NCBI GenBank assembly: GCA_002796165.1
Contig: PCWF01000028.1
Coordinates: 365-9,631, forward strand
Origin: Nitrospinae bacterium CG11_big_fil_rev_8_21_14_0_20_56_8
GTDB lineage: Bacteria; Nitrospinota; Nitrospinia; Nitrospinales; VA-1
Direction: 5' to 3'
Length of the DNA stretch: 9,267 bases
The stretch's first letter is position 1. Each line of letters opens with the position of its first letter. A program made the position numbers and the translations under genes. Below the pieces are notes generated by a model that saw only the letters and a list, made by a program, of their open reading frames with translations, did no database searches and was not told where the DNA came from. Shown here one piece after another: positions 1 through 6,135 of this stretch.

Positions 1-280
1 TGCACACGCCGATCTCGCCGGTCGCGCGGGCGTAACCTCCGGCGGCAAACGCGCCCCCCTGTTCGTGGCGGGGAAGAACCATCCGGATCTTCTTGCTCAA
101 CGTCAATCCCTGGTGGATCTCCATGGAGGTTCCGCCGGGATAGCCGAAGATCACCTTGATCCCTTCGTTTTCCAGAGCCCGGACGATGATGTCCCGGCCT
201 TTCATGATCGGGTGTGGCGAAGGGGAAGGCGATTTTTTAGGTTCGGGCTGTTTTTTCTTCGATGATTTTTGCGTCTTCAT
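1..280 (-). CDS. ilvB: Acetolactate synthase large-subunit-type ThDP enzyme, N-terminal fragment
   Basis: Only the first 93 codons are present; the gene runs off the left edge. The visible part is the start of a thiamine-diphosphate (ThDP) binding PYR domain. It contains VIFGYPGG (residues 43-50) and PRHEQGG (70-76), whose Glu73 matches the conserved glutamate that activates ThDP, followed by the GYARATG motif (82-88). Acetohydroxyacid synthase joins two pyruvates, or pyruvate and 2-oxobutyrate, in the first common step of branched-chain amino acid synthesis. Residues 2-25 form an unusual Lys/Pro/Ser-rich extension before the usual family start. A second ATG at codon 26 (203-205) is where most family members would begin. 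I prefer the ATG at 280 because a promoter lies about 20 bases upstream, although no clear Shine-Dalgarno sequence is seen at either start. Other ThDP enzymes of the same fold, such as sulfoacetaldehyde acetyltransferase or decarboxylases, share these motifs and cannot be excluded from the fragment. Confidence 0.82.
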   Translation of the reverse strand, partial: MKTQKSSKKKQPEPKKSPSPSPHPIMKGRDIIVRALENEGIKVIFGYPGGTSMEIHQGLTLSKKIRMVLPRHEQGGAFAAGGYARATGEIGVC

Positions 281-307
281 AACAATTCGTGACGGGTTGA
301 GTTTTCA

Positions 308-336
308 AAAATAACGAAAATCCAATAAGTTGTCAA
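308..336 (-). promoter_or_regulatory. Sigma70-like promoter for the acetolactate synthase gene
   Basis: Read on the minus strand, a perfect TTGACA -35 box (331-336) is followed after exactly 17 bases by TATTTT (308-313), a 4-of-6 match to the -10 consensus. Transcription would begin near position 301, giving a leader of about 20 bases before the ATG at 280. The -35 box starts only two bases after the stop codon of the upstream phosphatase gene, and there is no terminator between them. Read-through from the amgK-lptG-ppx operon is therefore also possible. Confidence 0.6.
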
Positions 337-338
337 AT

Positions 339-1301
339 TCATTCCCCGCTCGGCCGCTCGGGAGCCCGTTCCGGATCCACCTGGCCCAGGGCCTTGAGGA
401 GGATCCCTTCTCTCAGACTGTATTCGCTGACGGTGAGCGAAGGGCAGGCAAACGTTTCCATCGTCGTCAGGACCAGGGCGGTTCCGGCGATGATCAAATC
501 CTCCCGGCCCCGTTCAAGAGCCCGGAGCGCCAACCGTTCTTCCAGGGTTTTGGATTTCAAACGTTCCATAATGGCCTGCACCCGGTTGAAAGGCAAGACA
601 TAACCGTGAATTTTTGCCGGATCGTAGGGAAAAATATCTCCATCCAGGGCGGCCAGGGTCGTCACCGTTCCCGCCGTACCGATCAGCAGGTCGGGATTAA
701 ACGCCCCCAGTTGATTTTTCACTATTTTCAGTTCGGCGGCCAGGTGCGAGGACAGGTTGCGGTGCTCGGCATCGGGCACCGGGTGCCGGGAAATGAATTT
801 TTCAGTCAGCCGCACCACCCCGAGCGAAGTTCCCGCGGTTGCGGCAATGTTTTTCCCCCGCGACAAAATGAACTCCGTGCTTCCGCCGCCGATGTCGAAG
901 GTCAGGGTTTTCTGGCCGTGGTCGGGAAGTTTCCAGAACACCCCTTCCAGGGTGAGCCGCGCCTCCTCTTCCCAGGGGATCACCTCCACCTCGATTCCCA
1001 GGCGATCCCGCACCCGCGTCACGAATTCCTCGCGGTTGGCGGCTTCCCGCACCGCGCTGGTGGCGACGGCGTGGATGGCGCCGGCTCCCAGGGCCCGGCA
1101 GGTCTCCTTGAACCGGCCGAGGGCTTCCAGCGTGAGTTGGATCCGGCTGTCCAGAAGGCGTTTTTGCGTGTCCATTCCCTCACCCAGCCGGGTGATGGCC
1201 CGGTCCGCCGCCAGTTCCCGGAAAGGGCCGCCCGCGTCGCCCTCCAGGACCAGGAGACGGAGCGTGTTGGAGCCGATATCGATCGAGGCAACTCGGTTCA
1301 T
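339..1301 (-). CDS. ppx: Ppx/GppA family phosphatase (exopolyphosphatase / pppGpp phosphohydrolase type)
   Basis: This 320-residue protein has the sugar kinase/HSP70/actin (ASKHA) fold signatures of the Ppx/GppA family. They are the phosphate-1 loop DIGSNTLRLL (8-17), ATSAVREAAN (80-89), the EEEARL segment (111-116) where the catalytic glutamate is expected, the phosphate-2 loop DIGGGSTEF (136-144), GTAGTVTTLAAL (208-219) and SEYSLREGIL (292-301). Family members hydrolyse terminal phosphates of inorganic polyphosphate and/or convert pppGpp to ppGpp in the cytoplasm. The length fits the short form of roughly 300 residues; the long E. coli Ppx C-terminal extension is absent, so polyphosphate processivity is unproven. 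The ATG at 1301 overlaps the lptG stop as ATGA, implying translational coupling; no separate ribosome binding site is seen. An in-frame extension further upstream would lie inside lptG and lacks family similarity. Sequence alone cannot separate Ppx from GppA activity. Confidence 0.88.
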   Translation of the reverse strand: MNRVASIDIGSNTLRLLVLEGDAGGPFRELAADRAITRLGEGMDTQKRLLDSRIQLTLEALGRFKETCRALGAGAIHAVATSAVREAANREEFVTRVRDRLGIEVEVIPWEEEARLTLEGVFWKLPDHGQKTLTFDIGGGSTEFILSRGKNIAATAGTSLGVVRLTEKFISRHPVPDAEHRNLSSHLAAELKIVKNQLGAFNPDLLIGTAGTVTTLAALDGDIFPYDPAKIHGYVLPFNRVQAIMERLKSKTLEERLALRALERGREDLIIAGTALVLTTMETFACPSLTVSEYSLREGILLKALGQVDPERAPERPSGE

Positions 1302-2404
1302 AGATTGATGGGGAGCCAGCGTTCGCTGTCGAGGGTCAGCATCAGGTAAAACCCGAGGCACATGAACAGGATGTTGGGTCCCCAGGCCGCCAACAGCGGG
1401 CCGAAAACGCCGGAGTGCCCCAGCGATATTCCCATCGCATAGATGAAGGTGAACAGAAATCCCGTTCCCAGGTTGACGCCCAGGCAGAACAGCACCCCGC
1501 CGTGACGGCTCGACCGCAACGAAAGCGGCACCGCCAGAAGCGCCAGCACGATGCTGACGAAGGGATAGGAAATTTTCTGGTGCAGGTCCACCCATTCCTT
1601 GGACATGTCCTTTCCCTCCGCCGCCTGCAGATGGATGGAATGGTACATTTCCGTCAAACTCAATTCGCCGGGTTTGATGCGGACTTTTTCAAAGTCTTCC
1701 GGCGTTTCCGGCATGGGGAAAAAGCGCTTTTCAAAATACTCCGTGGTGTCGAGCCCTTCGGGTTTGAAGGTCCGCAGATATCCGTTGTGAAACTCCCATT
1801 TGTTTTCCTGCCAGATCACCTCCTCCGCGTCGATGCGTTGCAAAACGGAGTTGTCCTCGCCGTTCTTGAACACGCCGACCCCTTTCATCAGCGTCTGCGT
1901 GGGGTCATAGAGCTGGATGTTCCAGGTCGAACCCGATTTGGACCGGAGCCAGATGTTCTCGGTCTGCATGGCTCCATAGGCGGTGTTGTGGCGCACTTTG
2001 ACGTAAAAGATGATATTCATCTTCTTGTTCGCCGAGGGCGAAATATATTCATTGCACCCCAGTATGAGAAGCGAAATGATGGCCGCCGAACCGATGATAG
2101 GCAGGGTGATTCCCGTAATGCTGATGCCACAGGCGCGCATCGCAATAATTTCATTGTCCCGCGCCAGCGCGGCCAGAGTGAAGGCCCCCGCCAGCAGGAT
2201 CGCCTGCGGACCCATGTAAAAAATGACGGAGGGGATCTTGTAGATGTAATACTCCAGGACCAGACCGAACGGCGCATCCCTGGAAAAAAATTCGTCCACG
2301 TTCTCGAAAAAATCGACGACCAGGAAAATACCGATCAGGCCCGCGACCGAAACCAGGTACGTGCTCAGAAATTTCATCAGGACGTAGCGCTTGAGGATAT
2401 GCAT
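1298..2404 (-). CDS. lptG: LptF/LptG family permease of the LPS export ABC transporter, LptG-like
   Basis: This 368-residue inner-membrane protein has the YjgP/YjgQ layout: three N-terminal membrane segments (about 13-32, 58-80, 100-118), a periplasmic beta-jellyroll region of about 150 residues, then three C-terminal segments (about 278-296, 303-322, 333-355). The N-terminal DFFENVDEF motif (31-39) and the ARDNEIIAMRACGIS coupling region (81-95) are typical of LptG. In E. coli LptG pairs with LptF and the LptB ATPase to extract LPS from the inner membrane and pass it to LptC/LptA. No lptF lies beside it here. The ATG at 2404 starts the conserved N-terminus HILKRYVLMKF; an upstream in-frame start at 2452 would overlap the kinase gene and adds non-conserved residues. 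The stop overlaps the ppx start by 4 bases, and the kinase gene ends 16 bases upstream, so these three genes look co-transcribed. Confidence 0.9.
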   Translation of the reverse strand: MHILKRYVLMKFLSTYLVSVAGLIGIFLVVDFFENVDEFFSRDAPFGLVLEYYIYKIPSVIFYMGPQAILLAGAFTLAALARDNEIIAMRACGISITGITLPIIGSAAIISLLILGCNEYISPSANKKMNIIFYVKVRHNTAYGAMQTENIWLRSKSGSTWNIQLYDPTQTLMKGVGVFKNGEDNSVLQRIDAEEVIWQENKWEFHNGYLRTFKPEGLDTTEYFEKRFFPMPETPEDFEKVRIKPGELSLTEMYHSIHLQAAEGKDMSKEWVDLHQKISYPFVSIVLALLAVPLSLRSSRHGGVLFCLGVNLGTGFLFTFIYAMGISLGHSGVFGPLLAAWGPNILFMCLGFYLMLTLDSERWLPINL

Positions 2405-2420
2405 GGATGGAAGTGTATCC

Positions 2421-3482
2421 CTATTTTTTGAGGCCCGGTATCCCGTTTTCAAGCACCGTTTTCAGGTCCGCCAGGTCCGGTCGCCGCTCCAGAGTTTCGC
2501 GGACGTAGCCCAGGGTCGGCGGAATGAATTTCAGATACCGCTCGCGCCCCTTGGCCACGTGCTGAAAGGCAAACGTGCCCACCGCCTTGAGATTTCTCTG
2601 GATGGACATCAGGTCGAAAACCCGGTGAAAGGTTTTACGTTCGATGGCGGTTCCTTCCGCTTCCTCCTTTAACCCGATGAAATAATCCATCATCTCCAGC
2701 CGGAATTCCGGGTCGAGTTGAACGTAGGAATCCTTGAGCAGACTCGCCAGGTCATACTGGCAGGGACCCATGCGGGCGTCCTGGAAATCCAGCATGACCA
2801 GCATGTCCCGGTTCACCATCAGGTTGCGGGAATGGTAGTCCCGGTGCGCGAAGCAAAGGGGTTGACGCGCCAACTCCCCGCATAACTCCTCCAGGGGTGC
2901 CCGAAGCGACGATAGGGCGCCGGGGGAAGGATGCCGGTCGTGCAATCCCTTTACGTAATGTTGAAGCATGAAATCCATTTCCCACATCAGCTTTTCCACG
3001 TCGAACCGGAGGGGGTAGGCCGGACATTCTGGCCCCACCGCCGGAGTGGCGCGGGCCTGCAGGCGGACGAGAAGCTCGACTGCCTTTTTGTAAAAAACCT
3101 CCCGTTTTTCCGGGTGGCGTACCAGAAAACCTTCCAACGTGTCGTCACCGCAGTCTTCCAGCAACAGGAGCCCCCGGGCCGGGTCATAAAAATGCAACCG
3201 GGGCACCGCCAGTTCCAGACGTTCCAGAAAATTGAGGATCCGGATGAAGGGCGGTTCCCCGTTTTGTTCCGGTTCCATGAGATGCATGAGAACCAGGGAA
3301 TGGTTCCCCGCGTTGTCCTGGTACGATACGCGGAAGTAACGCCGGTCGGAGGCGTCGCCGTCGATCGGGGACACCTCGACGGAAGAGATCGGTTGTTTCC
3401 ACAGGGATTCCAGCGTGTCGCGAAGGTATGGCGTGTCAAACCGGATTGAGGAGGGCGAATTGGGGGTGAGTGGAAGCGTCAT
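2421..3482 (-). CDS. amgK: AmgK-like APH-fold kinase (N-acetylmuramate/N-acetylglucosamine kinase family)
   Basis: This 353-residue cytoplasmic kinase has the aminoglycoside phosphotransferase fold. DGDASDRRYFRV (41-52) fits the nucleotide-binding strand region of this family. LLLLEDCGDDTL (105-116) is the hinge. HRDYHSRN (213-220) is the catalytic loop with Asp215 as probable base. LDFQDARMGPCQYDLASLL (231-249) holds the metal-binding Asp232. The HRDYHSRN and DFQDA...GP..YDL pattern is characteristic of the COG3178 group that includes Pseudomonas AmgK. AmgK phosphorylates the anomeric position of MurNAc/GlcNAc in a peptidoglycan-recycling route that bypasses de novo UDP-MurNAc synthesis. AmgK usually works with the uridylyltransferase MurU, often encoded next to it, but no nucleotidyltransferase gene is in this window. 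Substrate is therefore inferred from family only; resistance to aminoglycosides is not implied. The gene starts an apparent operon with lptG and ppx. The Shine-Dalgarno sequence is weak. Confidence 0.78.
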   Translation of the reverse strand: MTLPLTPNSPSSIRFDTPYLRDTLESLWKQPISSVEVSPIDGDASDRRYFRVSYQDNAGNHSLVLMHLMEPEQNGEPPFIRILNFLERLELAVPRLHFYDPARGLLLLEDCGDDTLEGFLVRHPEKREVFYKKAVELLVRLQARATPAVGPECPAYPLRFDVEKLMWEMDFMLQHYVKGLHDRHPSPGALSSLRAPLEELCGELARQPLCFAHRDYHSRNLMVNRDMLVMLDFQDARMGPCQYDLASLLKDSYVQLDPEFRLEMMDYFIGLKEEAEGTAIERKTFHRVFDLMSIQRNLKAVGTFAFQHVAKGRERYLKFIPPTLGYVRETLERRPDLADLKTVLENGIPGLKK

Positions 3483-3574
3483 CTCGCAATAAAGGGCTTA
3501 AAAAAAACCATTTTAAAATTTCGGCATCTAAATTAAAATTGCGCCGTTACTTAAATCCAACGCAGAGGAGTCCA
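3483..3574. promoter_or_regulatory. AT-rich divergent intergenic region (kinase operon / ferredoxin)
   Basis: This 92-base spacer separates two divergent genes and is far richer in A and T than its surroundings, especially from 3495 to 3560, as expected for a bidirectional promoter region. TAAAAT hexamers resembling -10 boxes occur on both strands, but none has a convincing -35 partner at 16-18 bases. I therefore do not assign individual promoters. A 10-base palindrome ATTTTAAAAT sits in the middle. The ferredoxin ribosome binding site GAGGAG is at 3565-3570. Confidence 0.45.
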
Positions 3575-3901
3575 ATGCCGAAACCAGCTTATCACATATT
3601 CGTTTGTACCAATGAACGCCCACCCGGACATCCCAAGGGCTCCTGTGGCCATAAGGGAGCGCGATCCATACTGGAAAAAATCGATATGGGAATCGAGCAA
3701 CGCGGGTTGTTCGGGAAAGTGTTTCTGACCACCGCCTCCTGCATGGGGCCATGCTCCATGGGGTCGGTCGTCGTCGTATACCCCGATGGAGTTTGGTACC
3801 GCGAAGTTAAACCCGAGGATGTGGACGAAATCCTGGACCAGCATATCGTGCAGGGAAAAAGGGTGGAGCGGTTGGAAATTCCCGAAGCCATGTGGGGTTG
3901 A
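3575..3901 (+). CDS. Thioredoxin-like [2Fe-2S] ferredoxin
   Basis: This 108-residue cytoplasmic protein belongs to the thioredoxin-like [2Fe-2S] ferredoxin group (COG3411; Aquifex aeolicus and Clostridium pasteurianum 2Fe-2S ferredoxins). Four cysteines match the family pattern: Cys11, Cys24, Cys56 and Cys60 (C-x12-C-x31-C-x3-C). They occur in HIFVCTNERPPGHPKGSC and TASCMGPC, with the YPDGVWY strand (69-75) next. Known members are homodimers with one cluster per subunit; their physiological partners are poorly known, and they resemble the NuoE subunit of complex I. The start at 3575 is chosen because GAGGAG lies 4 bases upstream and the family N-terminus begins there; the open frame back to 3470 would run into the divergent kinase gene. 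It is the only plus-strand gene here and is monocistronic, ending in the intrinsic terminator at 3987-4028. Confidence 0.9.
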   Translation: MPKPAYHIFVCTNERPPGHPKGSCGHKGARSILEKIDMGIEQRGLFGKVFLTTASCMGPCSMGSVVVVYPDGVWYREVKPEDVDEILDQHIVQGKRVERLEIPEAMWG

Positions 3902-3981
3902 TCCCCAATTCGCCTTGCGCATCCTGAACCTCGGGATCGTGCGGGGAAGGGCCGTTTCACGGAATCGTTTTTAAAGTTTTT

Positions 3982-4614
3982 TTAAGACTCCTCCGTTCCC
4001 CCGTGCCGGGGGTCGGGGGAGTTTTTTTGTTCCCCCGCCAGTTGGACCAGGTGCGACCACAACAGTTTTCTTCCCTCGCTATTATTGCTGGAATAAACCA
4101 CCCGGTGCCCCCCGTGCGATCCCGCCAGGATATTTCCGATCAGTTTGACCTGTTTGCTTTTTTCGCCCGCGGACAGCTTGTCCGACTTGGTGATGACGAG
4201 AATATAGGGAATCCGGTTACCCTCCAGCCAGTCTTTCAAATCCAAATCCAACTGCGAAGGCTTGCGGCGAATGTCCACGATGAACACCACCGCCCTCAGG
4301 GTATTTCTTCCCAGCAGATATTTCTCGATCATCCCGCGCCAATGCTTTCGGACCGCGTCGGGGACCTTCGCAAACCCGTAACCGGGAAGGTCGGCGAACA
4401 TGAGGTTTGCGTTCACCCGGAAAAAGTTGATCGTCTGCGTTTTGCCCGGAGTGGAGCTGGTTTTGACCAGTTTTTTCCGGTTGAGCAGGGAATTGATGAG
4501 AGAAGACTTCCCCACGTTGGACCGCCCCACAAAGGCGAACTCCGGGAACTCCGTCCCGGGATACTGGTTGGGGGAAACTGCGGAGGCGACGAATTCCGCC
4601 GATACGATTTTCAT
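3982..4614 (-). CDS. engB: Ribosome biogenesis GTP-binding protein EngB/YsxC
   Basis: This 210-residue TRAFAC-class GTPase acts in late assembly of the large ribosomal subunit. All G motifs are present: G1 GRSNVGKS (30-37), G2 threonine in SSTPGKTQ (53-60), G3 DLPGYG (75-80), G4 TKSDK (142-146) and a G5-like SSNNSEG (175-181). The family hallmarks FVGRSNVGKSSLIN and TPGKTQ.INF are intact, and the length is normal for the family. The last dozen or so residues are a charged, poorly conserved tail whose codons form the hairpin that terminates the opposing ferredoxin transcript. The ATG at 4614 overlaps the stop of the upstream DUF1015 gene as ATGA, so translation is probably coupled. No terminator is seen downstream on this strand. 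Confidence 0.95.
   Translation of the reverse strand: MKIVSAEFVASAVSPNQYPGTEFPEFAFVGRSNVGKSSLINSLLNRKKLVKTSSTPGKTQTINFFRVNANLMFADLPGYGFAKVPDAVRKHWRGMIEKYLLGRNTLRAVVFIVDIRRKPSQLDLDLKDWLEGNRIPYILVITKSDKLSAGEKSKQVKLIGNILAGSHGGHRVVYSSNNSEGRKLLWSHLVQLAGEQKNSPDPRHGGTEES
3987..4028 (+). terminator. Intrinsic terminator of the ferredoxin gene, inside the 3' end of engB
   Basis: A long GC-rich inverted repeat runs from 3987 to 4021. The outer arms are ACTCCTCCG and CGGGGGAGT (one G-U pair), and the inner arms CCCCCG and CGGGGG close a TGC loop. It is followed directly by seven T residues (4022-4028). This is a textbook Rho-independent terminator for plus-strand transcription, about 85 bases after the ferredoxin stop. 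On the minus strand no T-run follows the hairpin, so it should not stop engB transcripts. The same bases encode the last residues of EngB. Confidence 0.85.
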
Positions 4615-5909
4615 GATTCAAACGTGTTGATGACCAGGCCCGAAAGAAGCTTGGGGTAGAAATAAGTCGCTTTTTGCGGAAGCCGGATGCCTTTTTCCGC
4701 CAGATCCCGCACTTGCTGGATCTGGGTGGCGTTCAGGAAAAATCCCAGGTCGTACTTTCCGGAATCCACCAGGGCAAGCGCCTGAGCCCGGTCCACCTTG
4801 TATTCCATGAACTTTTGTCCTTCGGGGGTTTTGGTGTCGATCCCGAGAAGGTGCTTGAAAGCGATGGTGTGCAGTTGCACCACGTCGAGAATTTGCAGGT
4901 CCGCCGGGTCTTCGGGGGCGAGCAGGGGAAGGATCCGGGTGGTGTCCCGAACCTTGAGCAGGTAAGCCTCGCCCCGGCCCAGGTAGGCGACGAAGGCGAT
5001 GCCTCCCGTTTCCGCCTGGCTCAAGGCTTGCGTCAAATGGAGATCCATCGGCGCTGGGAGGGTCAGCGGTTCCACTTCGAAGTAGCCGCGGATGTCCCGG
5101 ATGAATCCCTGTGGAGAGCGTCCCTCGGGACAGCGCACCAGCCGGTGGATGGGATAAATCGCCAGCGATTGCGAGTCGAGATTGGTGAGAAACATCATGA
5201 CGTGCGCGCTGTCCTTCACCCGGTTCCCGTGCTCTTTATGGAATCCCAGCGCGGTTTCGTACCGGTGATGCCCATCGGCGATGTAGATTTTTTTCTGCAG
5301 GAATTTTTCGGAGATCTGCCGTTGGACCCCGGGGTCGTCGAGCCGCCAGAAATTATTCAGGATCCCATTGTCGGAGATGGAGGCGACCGGTGCGGAGCGG
5401 GTGGTTTCCGTCAGCTTCCGGTCGATTTCCCCCTGCGGGTCGGAGTACAGTCCGAAGATGGGGCTGAAATTGGCGTGGCAGGCCTTGATGAGCTGGGCCC
5501 GGTCTTGTTTGGCCTTGGCGAGGGTAAACTCGTGCGGGCAGATGTTTCCGGCGCTGAAATCCTCAAGGCGGACGCGGGCGAAGAAACCGATCCGGACGTT
5601 TTTCCGGCCCGCGAATTGGTACTCCTGGCTGTAAACGTAAAAACCCGGTTTGGAATCGTGCGTCAGGACTTTTTTATCCCTCCATTCGCGAAAGGTGTGG
5701 GCCGCGCGGGTATAGCGGTTGTCCGTTTCCGTGTCCGCTTCGGTTTCCTTTCCCAGAATCAGCCGCACCACGTTATAGGGATTCCGCTCATGCAGGCTAT
5801 CCTGCATTTGCGGAGAGATGACGTCATAGGGCGGAGCGACAAGCGGGTCCAGCGCCCCGGTCACTTCTTGATTATAACGAAGACCGCGAAAGGGAACGAC
5901 TTCTACCAT
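4611..5909 (-). CDS. DUF1015 family protein
   Basis: This 432-residue soluble protein matches the DUF1015 family (COG4198) in length and signatures. These include VVPFRGLRYN near the N-terminus (4-13), VAPPYDVIS (24-32), PHEFTLAKAKQDRAQLIKA (125-143) and ADGHHRYETAL (211-221). The conserved His-His-Arg-Tyr-Glu stretch looks like an active or binding site, but the biochemical activity of the family has not, to my knowledge, been established. No signal peptide or membrane segment is visible. The start at 5909 has GAGG at 5915-5918 with 5-base spacing, and the frame begins with the conserved N-terminus. It is the first gene of a two-gene unit with engB (4-base overlap), likely read from the extended -10 promoter at 6089-6097. 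Confidence 0.88.
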   Translation of the reverse strand: MVEVVPFRGLRYNQEVTGALDPLVAPPYDVISPQMQDSLHERNPYNVVRLILGKETEADTETDNRYTRAAHTFREWRDKKVLTHDSKPGFYVYSQEYQFAGRKNVRIGFFARVRLEDFSAGNICPHEFTLAKAKQDRAQLIKACHANFSPIFGLYSDPQGEIDRKLTETTRSAPVASISDNGILNNFWRLDDPGVQRQISEKFLQKKIYIADGHHRYETALGFHKEHGNRVKDSAHVMMFLTNLDSQSLAIYPIHRLVRCPEGRSPQGFIRDIRGYFEVEPLTLPAPMDLHLTQALSQAETGGIAFVAYLGRGEAYLLKVRDTTRILPLLAPEDPADLQILDVVQLHTIAFKHLLGIDTKTPEGQKFMEYKVDRAQALALVDSGKYDLGFFLNATQIQQVRDLAEKGIRLPQKATYFYPKLLSGLVINTFES

Positions 5910-5970
5910 GGGATCCTCAAATTTAAAATTGGATTAAAAAACGTCTCGAAAATTTTCAATTTATCCTGAA

Positions 5971-5995
5971 CCCACCCCGCATTCTCAAGGGTAGG
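5971..5995 (-). repeat. Possible leader hairpin upstream of the DUF1015 gene
   Basis: In the transcript sense (minus strand) CCTACCC and GGGTGGG can form a 7-pair stem with one U-G pair around an 11-base loop. It sits in the middle of the predicted leader between the promoter and the ribosome binding site. No T-run follows, so it is not a terminator. I recognise no known riboswitch or leader-peptide pattern, and such a stem can arise by chance. Confidence 0.25.
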
Positions 5996-6088
5996 CAAAT
6001 TTTGAAATCGTGAATGATGATGGGCGCCCGTCGGAAGATCACAAAAAGATGAAGGGGGTCTCAGGGGCAGGCTTCAACCTTTGTCTCG

Positions 6089-6097
6089 ATTATAGCA
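6089..6097 (-). promoter_or_regulatory. Extended -10 promoter for the DUF1015-engB unit
   Basis: On the minus strand the sequence TGCTATAAT is a perfect extended -10 element (TGN-TATAAT). No good TTGACA match is found 16-18 bases upstream, which is tolerated by extended -10 promoters. Transcription would start near 6082 and leave a leader of about 170 bases before the ATG at 5909. It lies just after the cytochrome operon and separates it from the downstream housekeeping pair. Confidence 0.5.
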
Positions 6098-6105
6098 AAT
6101 TCGAC

Positions 6106-6121
6106 CCGGAATTTTGTCCGG
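6106..6121. repeat. Small inverted repeat after the cytochrome operon
   Basis: CCGGA and TCCGG flank a 6-base AT-rich loop, 14 bases after the stop codon of the cytochrome lipoprotein. Just beside it (6122-6135) is GC-rich self-complementary sequence including CCCCGGGG. Together they could slow or stop minus-strand transcripts, but no T-tract follows, so a standard terminator is not supported. The repeat also covers the expected -35 zone of the promoter at 6089-6097 and might be a protein-binding site; I recognise no regulator. Confidence 0.3.
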
Positions 6122-6135
6122 ATATCCCCGGGGCA

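Noticed and set aside
330..1349. Long plus-strand open frame of 339 codons
   Set aside because: It is antisense to the clear Ppx/GppA gene, has no recognisable motif, and its composition is that of a frame mirrored from a GC-rich gene.
1302..1595. N-terminal extension of the phosphatase to 1595
   Set aside because: The extra 98 residues lie inside lptG in another frame, and the family N-terminus begins at the ATG at 1301.
1415..2431. Long plus-strand open frame of 338 codons
   Set aside because: It is antisense to lptG, which has conserved motifs and membrane segments; the mirrored product is Arg/Gln/His-rich and unlike any family.
2421..3482. Aminoglycoside resistance gene
   Set aside because: The APH fold is shared, but the motifs match the COG3178 sugar-kinase group and the context is envelope metabolism.
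3470..3574. N-terminal extension of the ferredoxin
   Set aside because: It would overlap the divergent kinase start and cross the AT-rich promoter spacer; GAGGAG marks the later ATG.
4674..5969. Plus-strand open frame of 431 codons
   Set aside because: It is antisense to the DUF1015 gene almost end to end; the real gene has family motifs, a ribosome binding site and a coupled neighbour.
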